Below, piece after piece: positions 20,603-33,010 of a stretch of DNA of 64,000 bases. A model generated the notes under the pieces. The model was not told the origin of the DNA. It saw only the letters and a program-made list of their open reading frames with translations, and ran no database searches. The DNA comes from Rehmannia glutinosa (Eukaryota > Streptophyta > Magnoliopsida > Lamiales > Orobanchaceae). The stretch covers positions 11,203,419 through 11,267,418 of the forward strand of contig CM071930.1 in the NCBI GenBank assembly GCA_016081115.2, in the 5' to 3' direction. The number at the start of each line of letters is the position of its first letter. Positions within the stretch are counted from its first letter, which is position 1. Position numbers and translations under genes: made by a program.

Positions 20603-22133
20603 TGTAGGTCCCAAGGGGTGTAAGTGTAAGGTTTAGAAGGGGGTTGAATAAATCTTACCAAATTTTCGATTTAGTCCTTTTAAATATACAGAGTTGATTC
20701 TACGGTTGTGTCCTAGATGGACAATCGATTTAGTCAATTAGTAGAGTTAGTCTCTCAATGACTCAAATTTGAGTTGTTGATGGAATAACTCATTTGTTGA
20801 TTCTAAATTAACTCAATCGTGGTTTTGTTTACAATGGAAGACTTAACTCCCTTAAGTTTGATTAAGCAAGATATTAGAGCTTGATTTAATACTTATAAAT
20901 TATCAAGTGGATAGCAAATTTATCGCCAGATATAAGCGATTAAAAATGCAAGAATTAAAGTCTTTGAAAAGTAAATGACACAATGAAGTTTTTATAGAGG
21001 TTCGAAGATGGGGTAATTCTTCTACTCCTCTCTTCTCCAACTCTGGAGGAATCCACTAAGTAATGATCGTTTACAAAGTGGTAACAGTCAGGATACAAGT
21101 CTTGATCACAACATTCGACTTGATCCTTAGGGACTCGATCCTGAGACGCCTTGATCACTGGTGGCTTCTCGACGACTCGCCTTCTTCACAGGGGTGTCTT
21201 GTTACTGACTCACTTGCTCAAGCTCTTTGGATTTGATCACGAAGCCCTCCAAAAGCTTAAGACTTGGTTCACCTTGAACCTTCCTACAATCCTTCCCGGA
21301 ATGTAGACCCCTTTTCTTCAAAAGTTTCCTCTTCAACCGATTGAAGTTCTCTTTCCTTCACAGGTGAGTGTTGGATTGATGTACTTCGTAATGCAGCTTG
21401 AGGATTGAGAATGTTTGATTTTTTCTAATATGCTTGTATATCTCACGTGTGTGTCATTATTGTTTCTCAAACAAACTCCTCGGCCTTTTATAGTGAACTT
21501 TCAAAAATTTGCCCGTTGAAGAGATAGCTTATTTTTGAAAGTCACTTGTAGTCGTTGGCTTGTCTTGTTGCGATTCTTGGAATTGCCATTTCCTCATATG
21601 AATTGTTCTTTCACCTTTTCGAGTTCGACACGGTGTAGTGCTTCCCATTGGTTCATTCCTTTTGCACGCTTCGGGACCGAGCACTCGAGAAAGGTGGTAT
21701 GGAGATATTACTTGTTTAAGTAAATCTCTTGATTTCTATGCAACGGTTCTTTTCTGATTATCTCGACTTGACCGCATTTTCTTGCTTTCCCAGGTGACTT
21801 AGAGTCGCCTTCCAATCATGGATGACTCTTACATCACTTCAACTTGAGACTTGACTTTTCTTGAGTTGACTTGACTAATGCTCCACTGTTGTATCTCACC
21901 GCTTCTCCAAAGAGAGTTCTGTCTACTCTTCTTTGTCATACTCACTGTCTCACGCAGAGTCTTCCTTCCGATCTTGATTGTCTTCTTGCATGTTAGGCGT
22001 AGGCCGACTTAACTCATCTTGGCCTCGCTTCTAATTGTTACAATGCATTTTACAACAAGAAATTGGGGTGCCAACTTTCTATTCTAAGTTTTACATGGCA
22101 TTCATCAAAATCTAAACAATAAAATTCCTAAAA
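20603..22133 (-). repeat. Copia C 3' LTR
   Basis: 1,531 bp, starting TGTAGGTCCCAAGGGGTGT on the plus strand, nearly the same as 33,011-34,558. The terminal TG (minus strand start) has mutated: the plus-strand end reads CCTAAAA where the other LTR has CCTAACA. Differences from the other LTR are mostly small clustered indels. Confidence 0.92.
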
Positions 22134-22149
22134 ATTTCCCCCTTTTTGA
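22134..22149 (-). other. Copia C polypurine tract
   Basis: On the minus strand AAAAAGGGGGAAATTT directly precedes the 3' LTR, the expected primer of plus-strand DNA synthesis. Confidence 0.8.
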
Positions 22150-25100
22150 TGATGCCAAAACTTAAACCTATTCAAAAATGCAAACAAAGAAAGATACATA
22201 CTGAGATAGTGTATTGACATAGAATGTATGCGCGAGAATCAATTCTTTTATTGATCATATCATTCTTGTTCTTTAACACAAATTTACAAGGTGTATCGAG
22301 CACATAATTGTCTTCACAAAAAATAAAGAATTTGTAGCTTTATTACGAAGACTTACATTGTATGTATTTACATAATAAAATACACGAAGGGGTGGACAAA
22401 CAACACTTCATCTCCTTATTTGTCTCCTTCTTTCATCTTGATCAAGATCTTCTTCTCTTCTTATCTTTTTATCGTCGTCACCGCCTTCTTTTTCTTTTCA
22501 TATGCCTTCCTGGGACTTCATCTCTTCTTATTCTTTCATGTCTTTCCTCCCATAGCTGAGTTTGTCTCTTATTTTCTTCTTCTAGTCTTTTCACATACTT
22601 AGCGTTAGTTTTCGCCACTTGCAAATTTGCTACTTGGTCAAGCCCAATTTCAAAGAGATCCCTCCTTTCTTTCTGGATCCACGTATTCAATGTTTTGGGC
22701 GAGGCCCAGTCCGAAGCTTCTTCCTCCACTACTCGCTTCTTCCTCTACCTCCGGGCGTATACTATACTTGGGGTCTTCTTCTTTCCACTGAGTGAGTGAC
22801 GGCGGAGTGACCAGCAGAGCGATCGCCGGTAGTCCGCCTGCTGTCACGCCTTCTTCACATAGCGTGAGACCCTTTTCCCAGTACAAGTCCCAAGCTTGAG
22901 CCATAGACATATTTGCAAAGTATCCCTCGATTCGAGCGTCTTAAATTCATCAACGATCGTGGCTCTGTCCGACATCCGAGATGGCATAAGTGTCTCTGTC
23001 CACCGGAATGCCTCGTGTTCTTTCAAGATGTTCATGATTCGGGCATCCATTCTACCTTCCACTTCCTTCATCCCCTCGCTTCAATAGTTTTTCTCTTATC
23101 GGCCATGGATATAGCAGTGTTGGAGTGGCGAGTCAGTGGAGTTTGCCGCTTATAATGTCACCGTGATGTGTGAGGACCTTGTTGGGGTTTGTGCAATCAT
23201 CAATGTCACATCCGCCGACCCTTCCCCTCAACAAGCTTTCCTTTCTTTTGTTTCAAGACTTCCTCATTTGATTTTCCCTTCTCACCGCTTTTCCTTTCTT
23301 CTCGACTTCAGATTTTAGCGCTTTGAGGTATTCCTCTTTCCCCTTTTTGGCATCATCAAAGGATAGAGGAACCCTGGGGAACATGGCAAGCATGTAGTCG
23401 AAGTCTTCGATGGTTGAGTTCTGCCGAGTCCGCTGCGTTGTATGCAAAGACGGAATTCAGTCGAGTAGCGTTGGATTCTCTGAAATCACTTCATCTCGGC
23501 CATGAGAAGGCTGAATTTTCTTGTCATGTGTTCTTCCAAACGCAGTAGATCATTTGTATTTTGCTCACGCAGCTGACTTTATCTCGGCGGTGTGAGCTTC
23601 ATGCATATGCTTTATATGTTCTCTCAACTTCGTTTTTGCATCAAGCATTTTCAGCTCTCCATACCCAGACTTGTTGAACAATGTCCGAAGAATCGACTTG
23701 TTCCACACGCATTGTTTTCTTCTTTGTTGCCACCATTCCCTTATCCGAATCGTTATGCTCTTAAATCACCGTAAGGTTGGCATCTCTGTTGTCGATCGCA
23801 TATCCAAAGAGGCTCGATGCCTCTCCATCCGTTCAACCTCAAGCAAAGAGTGCCTTGAACACTTTCGAACTTGGTGATTCTTCATTTGCGGTGATGGCCA
23901 TACAACATCAAAGTCATAAGCAATCGGAACAATGGTACCGATGGATGAAAAGACGGAGCTGGTGCGTGATAGCGTGCGCACTCATTCTCTCGACTCTTCA
24001 TGGAGGTCGGGTACCTCCGAGAGAAAAGGAAAGGATTCTATAAAAGATTCATCACCGCCCACCGGGATTTGTTCGATGATGAGCGGTGCGTGTGAAGTTC
24101 TTTTAGGAATCGACCCTACTGCGACTTGAGGGGCTGTGCGGTGATATCCGGTTGGTTGGGTTTTGTTGTGAAGTAGACCCGCTTCGAGCCTTGAGTCCTT
24201 GTCTTAACAAACCGTTGGTCTCGGTGATTTTTCCATTTGATGACTCGGTCCTCGGCCTTATCGAAGCGTCATCGAGACGATGATGAGATTTCCATTGGTG
24301 GCTCATCATCAAAGTTAAAAGTTTGACGAGTAGTCTTAGGATCGACTTGCTCGTGCTTGGAACATCCGCATGGTGAGTCTTTTGGATTTGTCACGGGGAT
24401 GACTAAGCTTCTTCTTCGCCTTATGATCCCGAGAAAAGTGACATCGAGGATTGTCCGGGAATCATGAATTGCGCTTATCTCCTTCTCGGATGGGTCGATG
24501 ATAGCGGGGAGGGATGTTCTCTACTTGACCTCTTTACCCCGGGAAGTCTCAACCTCCGTGGGCCTTCGCACCTCCAGCAGTCTCTCTCTGCCGGCGAGGC
24601 CTTGGTCCTCCCTTTCGGCAGTGTCGGTGTCTTAGGGTCTTCTACGGTGGCATCCATTGGAGTCTCAACCCCATGGATTGCACTTTCATCGCCGCAGTGT
24701 TAACTCCTGTACATTCTGTTCCTTCCTCGTGCCTCGACCGCATCGCAGCGTCATTAGCCTTCGTGAGCGCGTTGGCACCTCGGAGACAGTTTCAAGCGTC
24801 GGGAAAGGCCGTTGATGGCAACTTTGTTCTTCTTGTGTTTGTAATTTCTCTCCTTCGCCTCCTTGATTCGTTGTGGAGTCATCGCAAAGCATCCTCCGAC
24901 CTTGCCTGCGGTGGAGGGAGTTTCCCCCACCGGGGCGCACCGGTGAGTGATTTGGAATGGGGTCACTCGTCTCCAAACTCCGGCTATTTCTTTTGAGTGT
25001 TATTGTAGTTGGGGTAGGTGGTAAAACACCTTCAATAGGGGTTGGCTCGACCGGGGTCCCCATTGTCCCGGATTTCATCACCATTTCCTTATTGCCTTCT

Positions 25101-26908
25101 TCCGAGTGAGAGGGAAGTGGTGGCAGCAACAATGATGGCTATTTCTTTGAACCACTCCCATTGGATCGATTTCCAAGCGTGTTCGGAGGACTCTCTGGTC
25201 CCTCCATCGATCTTTGCTCGTGAAGGATTCTCGGACTCGTGCAATGCTTGCCGCATTTGCAACTCTTCAGAAAGAAAGCATTCTCCGATCCTCATCATCG
25301 GCTGTCGAGAAGACATCAAGGAGAGGATGTGTGTGTTCTGTGGTGGGAGATAGGGCGGATCTTGCCTTCTCACGTGCTTTGGCTTCCTCGGCTTGCTTTT
25401 GTCTCTCCTTTTCCTTGAAAATGCGGGATGTCTAAGCAGATTGTCTTCATCAAGTCTTTGGGAGCACGATCTTTAGTCCAAGGAAATTTAGCAGATTCCT
25501 TCTTCTTCTTCTATAAACTCAGTCGTTGAACTGTTCCTTGACTTGCTCAACTTCCATTTCCTCCACTCACGCGTTGACGATTTTGGATGTCCGGGTAAGG
25601 TGGAGATAGGATCATTACATCACTATCTGCTCCAGATTTCTTTTTGTGTTTGTTTGTGTGAACTACAACAGTGTGTCTTGAGTTGCCTCTCACGATCACC
25701 TTCAAAGAGACTTGGTCGTTTCATCAATTACATTTGGAGACTCTACTTCTCCAGTAGTCTCTCGAGATCTGCTCTAGCCGAGTGGTGACTCATTGGTTTC
25801 TCCGGCTCGGATCTCTTGATAATTCGTCTTCGTCTCCTAGTTTGTACCGGAGGATTTCTGGTTGAGGCGGTGTCTTCGAGTCTTGAGCGGCGGGGGCGTG
25901 CGGTGTTTGTTTCGAGGAGCGGGCCATTGTGGCTTCTCGTTTCTCCTCTTTTGACGATCGGAGAAGGTATTTGTGAGTCCTTCTCGATCCCGGCAGCTGC
26001 AGGGCAGGAGACACTACTGGGGCGGGTGACTCTGGCTGCGAGGCGGGAGAGCATGTTTGGTTTTCTTTTTGCGCAGGGGCGCTTTTCTTCTTGGGTGGAG
26101 AGGAAACAATGTATCTTGTGGTGGTGATTCCCCCTCACTAGTGTCGCCTCTCTTAGCGTAGGCTCTCTTCGAGCGCAAAGAGAGGTTTGCTCGAACATCC
26201 TCTTGTTGACATGGAATGCTTTCCCATGTCTAAGAGGGACTCCTTTCACCTCCAATAGTCGGCCAATCACTAGGCCATATCCTAGGGATCCTCCAAATGA
26301 GCCATCTTCCTTGAAGGACTTGTTCCCCACGTCGGCAGTCTTCAGACAAGACAAACTCAGCCAGATTAATCTTCTTTTCTTCGATGATTGCGGCCATTAC
26401 AATCAGCTTTGCCTTTTTGATTGATCAAAGTCGCCAAATTTGATGTCGATACATTTGGCAACTATGTCCAACGACTTGTGATAATCCTCCTTCGCCAGCT
26501 CTCTTGTTTGTCAGTATACACTATTTTATCGGCAAAGTCGGGCTTGGCTATTTCTTTCCAAGCATCGCCCAGGTTGACATCACCGTTAATCTCGATGCTC
26601 CTTCACGGTAGTGAGCAATGTTCACCAAATCCTGGCGCAAGAGATAGTCACCGCTTTCCGTGAAACAGATGACTTGATTTCTTCATCATGAATCTCAGCA
26701 TTCACGTAGAATTGTGCGACCTCCTCCACATAGGTCATCGTATATTCTAACGTTAGAAACGGTTTTAGTCCTGGGACGTTTCCAACTTCTCTCGATTTTC
26801 TTCACTAGGGTGTCGTCGGACCCCTGTTTCATCATTCCGTCAAAATCCACCATAGAACCAGGTGTGGATTTGCTTTCCTAACTTGGTAAAATCATAAGTT
26901 GGTGCCAT
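22150..26908 (-). pseudogene. Copia C: extra ORF region downstream of pol, frameshifted
   Basis: On the minus strand an ATG at 26,908 opens MAPTYDFTKLGKQIH and a stop follows within 25 codons. In shifted frames the text continues: GLVIGRLLEVKGVPLRHGKAF (26,180-26,310 region), a long Arg/Ser/Pro-rich middle (25,743-26,100), acidic and Gln-rich parts around 24,700-25,100, and a charged C-terminal coiled-coil-like piece with YVKRLEEENKRQTQLWEER (about 22,500-22,620). The low stop density on the minus strand over 4.5 kb suggests one long former ORF. It occupies the place of the env-like gene of Sireviruses, but I see no convincing signal peptide or membrane segment, so its role is unknown. Confidence 0.5.
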
Positions 26909-27449
26909 TTCTCGGGATTATATCAAGGAAAAACTCAAAAATTGATTTGGAGATAGATAGGGCTTGAGAGTATTTTGCCTTTGCTTTTGAGAGAAAGAGA
27001 TGAACAGTTTTAGAAGTGTGAGAGAGAAACGGACGAAAATGGTTTAAATATGGTTTATGAAAGGGCGTGCGGGTGGTTTTTGAAATGTGATCGAAATCAA
27101 CGGCTTGGATTTTGCACGCCTATTGAGCATTTAATGTCTCGTATTTAATGCAAAGAAAGATTTATATCCAATCATAAGCTTGGTGTGCGGCTTTATGTCC
27201 GTACACATCATCATTATCCGACGTATTCCTTAAAACATTACCGCTTAGTCAAAATGATCGCATTTTTGTCACTTTGCTCATAAGTTATTCAACTTATCCC
27301 TTAGCCGATTTAACTCTACTTCTCACGATTCTCTTAGTGACTCGGCTATCGGTGACTTCGGTGTAAAGTTGTCTTCCGTCTGGTGATTTACTAAGCAGAT
27401 TACATTTTTCACTCTTTTTCACCCCTTTTCTGTTCCATTTCTCTTCTTT

Positions 27450-29600
27450 GATTCATCCGAGTGTCGCCTCAGCTCAATTAGCCCCAACTCATGCTTGAGT
27501 TCTTCAAATCTTGACTCAAATAGTGGTTTTGTGAAGATGTCGGCTAGTTGTTTATCGGTTGAGATATATTCCAGGATGATGTCCTTCTTTTCAACATGAT
27601 CTCTTATGAAGTGATATCGACATCAATATGTTTTGTTCTTGAGTGCAACACAGGATTTTGAGTGATTGCAATTGCACTTGTGTTATCACACATGATTGGA
27701 ATTTCTTTTTCTTCAACTTCATAGTCTCTCATTTCTTTGTCTCATCCATAGGACTTGGGCACAATTGCCGCCCGCAACTATGTATTCTCGCCTCAATTTG
27801 TAGAGGTGGCTATTGAGTTTTGCTTCTTGCTAAACCAGAAATCGGCTTGTTTCCTAGCATTTGACATGTGCCTGAAGTGCTCTTCCCGTCCACTCGCATC
27901 CAAAGATAGTCGAATCAATAGCCAATTAGCTTGAATCCACCTTCCTTTGGATACCATAGGCCTACTTCTTGGCTTCCTTTCAAGTATCTCAATATTCTCT
28001 TAGATCTTTGTCATGTGGCTCTCTTTTGGAGCAGATTGAAATCTTGCACATACACCTACAAAGGACAAAGGTGATGTCCGGCTTTGTTTGTGAGATAGAG
28101 CAATGATCCAATAAGTGCTCAGATCTTGTTTGATCTGAGCTTACCATCCGCATCCATGTCCATTTTGACCGATGTGTTCATTGGTATTTTTCTGAAGACT
28201 TCTCCTCCATACCAAATTTCTTCATTAAATCTCTGGTGTATTTTGTTTGACTTATGAAGGTTCCATCCTTCAACTGTTTCACTTGGAGTCCAAGGAAGAA
28301 TGTCAGCTCTCCCATCATGCTCATTTCAAATTTACTTTGCATGAGGTTTGAAAATTTTCACATGACTCTTTGTTTGTGGATCCAAAAATGATGTCATCCA
28401 CATATATTTGAACAAGCAGTATACTCTTTTTGTCTTGAATTCTGAAAAGTGTTCTATCTACTTTTCCTTTTGTGAATCCATTTTCAATTAGGAATTGTGA
28501 CAAGGTATCATACCATGCTCGGGTGCTCGCTTCAATCCATACAAAGCTTTCTTGAGTTTGTATACCTTATCTCCAAGAGTCTTCTCGCTCAAATCCTGGA
28601 GGTTGTTCAACATACACTTCTTCTTCCAATAAACCATTTAGGAATGCACTTTTTACATCCATCTCGATATACAATGAAATTCTTGTGAGTCGCATAGGCA
28701 AGAAACATCCTTATAGCTTCCAATCTTGCTACAGGGCAAATGTTTCATCAAAATCTATCCCTTCTTCTTGGCAATATCCTTTGGCTACTAGTCTTGCTTT
28801 GTTTCTTACCACGTAACCTTCCTCGTTCATCTTATTTCGAACACCCATTTGGTGCCAATAACATTTTGATGTATGGGTCTTTGCACTAATTCCCATACTT
28901 TATTTCTTTCAAACCGATTGACTCTTCTTGCATAGCTTGAATCCAATGTGTGTCTTCCAATGCTTGTGACACATCTTTGGGCTCTATTTGCGAGATAAAG
29001 CATGTGAACATGGCTTCTTGTTGAGGTCCTGGATCTTGTTTTGACACCTTCTCTTATATCTCCAATGACAAGTTCTCGTGGATGGTCTCTCGGCCCATCT
29101 TACATCAGGTTGGAGTAAGTTAGTCGGATTGATCGACTTGCGGTAATTTGTGTTCTTTGCGGGTCGACTCTCTCGTAATCACTTAGCCGCAAATTTTCCA
29201 GTTGTTTTTGAGATTCGGCTATCTCATCTTCTTCTCGAATTGATAATTCCGGCTTGCCTTCAAAGATAGGGACTCTTCTCAGTATGGTGGGATGAATCAC
29301 TTATCGGTGACTCTTCAATGTCTTCTCCATTTATATTTGGCTCATCAAATACCACATGAATGGATTCTTTCGCAACCATAGTCCTTTTGTTAAGTATTCT
29401 CAGAGGCTTTGCTCTCGGTGAGTATCCTAAGAAGATACCTTCATCGCCTTTAGCATCAAAAGCCTTTAGATTGTCTTTGCCATTGTTGTGGATGAAGCAT
29501 TTGCATCCAAATATTCGAAATATGCAACATTTGGTTTTCTTCGATCCCGGATCTCATAGGAGTCTTTGTGTTTGTCTATTTATCATACATCTGCTTTTTT
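27450..29600 (-). pseudogene. Copia C: reverse transcriptase and RNase H, frameshifted
   Basis: The minus-strand piece 28,503-28,321 has VDRTLFRIQDKKSILLVQI and the catalytic YVDD (28,404-28,393) followed by IIFGSTN. Upstream pieces (28,600-29,300) hold the RT fingers and the variable IN-RT linker. Downstream, around 27,790-27,500, RNase H residues EIPIMCDNTSAIAITQNP and TKHIDV are readable in shifted frames. Motif order is normal for copia; stops and 1-2 base indels are frequent. Confidence 0.85.
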
Positions 29601-30300
29601 GAGTGTAGCAAGTCGTGTTGATTGCTTCAGCCCAAAAACTTTTTGGTAACTCGCTTTAGCGAACATGGTCCTTCTTCGCTTCTTTGAGGGTTCTATTTCT
29701 TCTTTCTCGCAACTCCATTCTGCTTTGTGGAGTCCTTGCTGCCGATAGTTCATGACCAATACCATTCTCAATACAATATCGAGTTATTATTCCATTGACA
29801 AATTCGATTCCTGTCTCGATCTTATTTTGATAATGGTTTGACTCTTCTTCTCGTTTTGAATCCTCTTCATCAATTTGTGGTAGTTTTTGTAGAGTTTCTT
29901 TCTTCTTACACATGAATATTGTCCATGTATATCTTGAGTAGTCATCTACTACCACCAAGGTGTATTTTTTTCCACTTATGGCCGGCAGTTCCATGGGCCA
30001 AATAGATCAATATGAAGCAGATGCAATATTCTTGTTGAGGATGGGCATGTCTTTTCTTTGAATGACGACTTGATTTGTTTTCCCTTCGACATGCGTCACA
30101 TATACTCTCCTTCTTGTATAATCGAGTCCGGAAGTCCTTCCACAAGTTGATTTGTTGCCGTTTGTTAATCGTTTTGAAATTCAGGTGACTCCTTTTTGTG
30201 CCATAGCCAACTTGATTCAATTTGTACTCTTTGCTAGTAGACAAAAGTCTTTGGGTGTTGCGATTGACGAATCCACCACATACATATTCTTCTGTCTACA
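29601..30300 (-). pseudogene. Copia C: integrase, frameshifted
   Basis: Minus-strand pieces contain the zinc-binding part (SHLNFKTINK.., CDAC near 30,095) and the catalytic core with YTLVVVDDYSRYTWTIF (about 29,960-29,900), IENGIGHELSAARTPQ and ERRNRTLKEA (the DDE glutamate). It would insert the cDNA; the CAAGA duplication is its footprint. The breaks are small indels. Confidence 0.85.
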
Positions 30301-30640
30301 TCCTTGCAAAGACAACTTCATTTGATTCAATATCTTTGATTTGGCATATACCCATGTTGAATCCAACATTGTAGCCTTTGTCACGTGAGTTGGTGATGCT
30401 CGATGAAATTGAAGTTGAGTCCTTCAACATATGCAACATCTCGTGATCTCTAATCCATTCCTCTTGATGGATCCAATGCCTCTTATTTCGCCAGAGCTTC
30501 ATTTCCTCCAAATATGACTTTTGCTCCTTTAACTTCCTTGAATTTTGACATGATTTTTCTTATCTCCTGTCATATGTCCGGGAACACCACTATCCATGTA
30601 AAAGTTCCTTGGCACTCTGTTCCTTCAACCTATAGCCAAA
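30301..30640 (-). pseudogene. Copia C: aspartic protease region
   Basis: On the minus strand YMDSGVPGHMTGDKKN is readable at about 30,600-30,550: the DSG catalytic triad followed by the HMTG motif typical of copia proteases. The frame is broken shortly after. Confidence 0.75.
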
Positions 30641-31099
30641 TGATTTGACTCTAAGGGGTTGCCACCTATCGTGCCATAATCATAATTAATCCTGGCAAAT
30701 TGCTTGGGGATTCTAGGTTCATACCGCTGTCTCTTTTGTCTCAGTATGCCCGCATATGTGTTTTAGCAATTGCCTTTCTTGGGTAATTGTGGTGTTTTTG
30801 AGTGTAGTGCCTAGGTGCATATGTGTGTCTTTGATGAAAGCTCTTATGCTTTTGGAATGGCCTTTCTTGAGTTCTAGGCCTTTGCCATTTGGGCTTATAT
30901 TCCATAAGTCTATCTTTGATAGTTCACATTATTCCAATCCGCTTGGCTTGGATACTTTCTACCATTCCCATCATATGTATTTCTTTTATGGATTTTCCGG
31001 GGTTTTGGTAGCTCGCTTCTTCTTTACAGTATTTTTGTTTGGAGTTTGTAGAGGACTCGGTGAATCTCTTCTCATTTGTCCTTTCAAAGACACTCAATC

Positions 31100-32887
31100 G
31101 GTGTTTTTTCCTTTTCCTTTATAACCAAGGCCAGTTTGCTTGTTATTGTGCTTTGGAGTGAATGTGTGTGCAACATTTAGAGTTTTGGATTTTTCGGACT
31201 CTTCATGGCTTGAAGATCCTTTTTCCAAAATTACTTTTGAGGTTTGACATAGCACGAGGAATTAAATCATAAGCCCTGTCTTGTCTCCACATTCTCTTTG
31301 ACTCATAATAAGATCATCCAATGATTTAGATGCCTTAGTGAATGAGGCAATAACATTCTTGAGGTCATTCTCCTCTTTTCTATAGCAGCGATTTTCGCTA
31401 CTAATTTAGCATTTTCACCTTTAAACTTTCATTCTCATCGCCTATTTGACTTAGAGTACTCGGCTCCTTAGTCACTTTGAGTTTTGACTTTTGAGTAGGT
31501 TGTTTTCCTCATTCAATAGTGTGTGTGAGGATTTAATGTGTTCAAAATCTTTCATCATTTTGCCTAATGAATCATAAAGATCAATGGTGATGAAGTGTGT
31601 GTCATCGCGCCATCACATCGTGTCCGAGTTTGATGAGTTAGAGTGTACCTCATCTTCTTGGTCGAGGTTGATCTTGTTCCTTGGCCATCAAGCGATCGGG
31701 CTTCTTCTTGAGCCACTTGAGTAGTCGCCTTCTCTCTCAATCGGTTGTCTCTCTTGACTTGGTTGTTTAAAGAGTCTCTGCAGACCATCATTGCCTTTTT
31801 CTTTTCTTGTCTTCTTTCTCTCAAGACCTTTCTTTCTTCTTCATCCCCTGTATTTGTTGACTACAGGATATGGACGATCAATGGCATAGTGACCTGGTTG
31901 TCTGATTCAAAGATAGATATTCAACCTTTTGATCGCTCTTTCCATTCTTGGATTGTCGGCCTCTTTGATACTCAACTTTTTGATGATCTCATTTCTCTTG
32001 GTTGGCCTGTCTTCCTTGATTTGGAGGAGCCGAGTGTCTTCGGAAGATTCACCCTTTCCTCTCTTGTAGTTCTTATTGAAGAACTTGTTGAACCTCTTAA
32101 CCATCATGGCTATTTCTTCCGGGTCAATGACTTCTTTGACCTCGGCTCTCTTCCCATCTTTGACAATTAGAGCAAATTGTTTTGGGTACAACTGTCTCTT
32201 CTGGTCTTTTCTTCTCGGCTCAAACTCGTAGGCTTTGAGGTCCGAGAATAGTTCATGGTTGGATGTCTTTGATAGGTCCATGGAATGTCTCGAGTGCCAT
32301 GATGACCTTCATTTCCCATTCACCGTGGAAGACTTTTTAGGATCTTCATACACATTTCTCTTCGTGTATATTCCTTTCCAAGTGCGCATGACTCATTTGT
32401 GATTTCTCGTAAACCGAGCATCCAGTTGATCCAGGTTTTCCCGAGATCATTTTGAAGTTCTCAAATTTCGTACAACCACCGATAATTTGTTTTCTTTGAT
32501 TTGCTTCCGAGCCTTCACAAATCAATGTCACTTGTCCCCGCATTTCCTTAGCCGTTTTGCATGATTTGACTTTATTGAACATGGCTTTGTCAAGGTTTTG
32601 TAAAGGATGTCCTTGGCTACATTGTCCAGGTTGTATCTTTTTTCGTCATCATTTGTCCACTCGGTTCTTGGTTTTTCAACCATGATCGTCCGGGAGCAAA
32701 GATCTTCTTCTCCTTCACCGCAACTCTTCGCACAATTGTGTTCACCTTTAATATTTGCAGAGGCCCATCTTCTATCACTATCCACATCTCATCATGTAAT
32801 CTTTGATAGATGAGCTCGCATACGAATTTTCCAATCATCAAATTCTTCAATAGTGAACATAGGGATGCGTGTCAAATTTGCTTCCAT
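31100..32887 (-). pseudogene. Copia C: gag, frameshifted
   Basis: An ATG at 32,887 (minus), about 120 bp from the 5' LTR, starts MEANLTRIPMFTIEEFDDWK. After a stop come WTNDDEKRYNLDNVAKDILY and the UBN2-type gag core, then HELFSDLKAYEFE and MMVKRFNKFFNKNYKRGKG (31,907-32,281). The place expected for the zinc knuckle (about 31,870-31,920) still shows QPGHYAID but has lost its cysteines. The last part (31,564-31,824) is charged. Confidence 0.8.
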
Positions 32888-32996
32888 GATAATAACTTTT
32901 AAAAAAAGAGTTTTGAAGGTTTAAGTACTAAAGCGAGACTTTGAAAAGTTTGGAGATCTAGTTCAAGAACGATGCGGAGGGTTCAATGAACCAACC

Positions 32997-33008
32997 GCTC
33001 CGATACCA
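32997..33008 (-). promoter_or_regulatory. Copia C primer-binding site
   Basis: TGGTATCGGAGC on the minus strand, two bases inside the 5' LTR end, matches the tRNA-iMet complement TGGTATCAGAGC at 11 of 12 positions. Confidence 0.85.
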
Positions 33009-33010
33009 CT

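Noticed and set aside
24464..26127. Several plus-strand ORFs of 70-107 codons in the copia C interior
   Set aside because: They are antisense shadows of the GC-richer, low-stop minus-strand ORF region; no domain was recognised.
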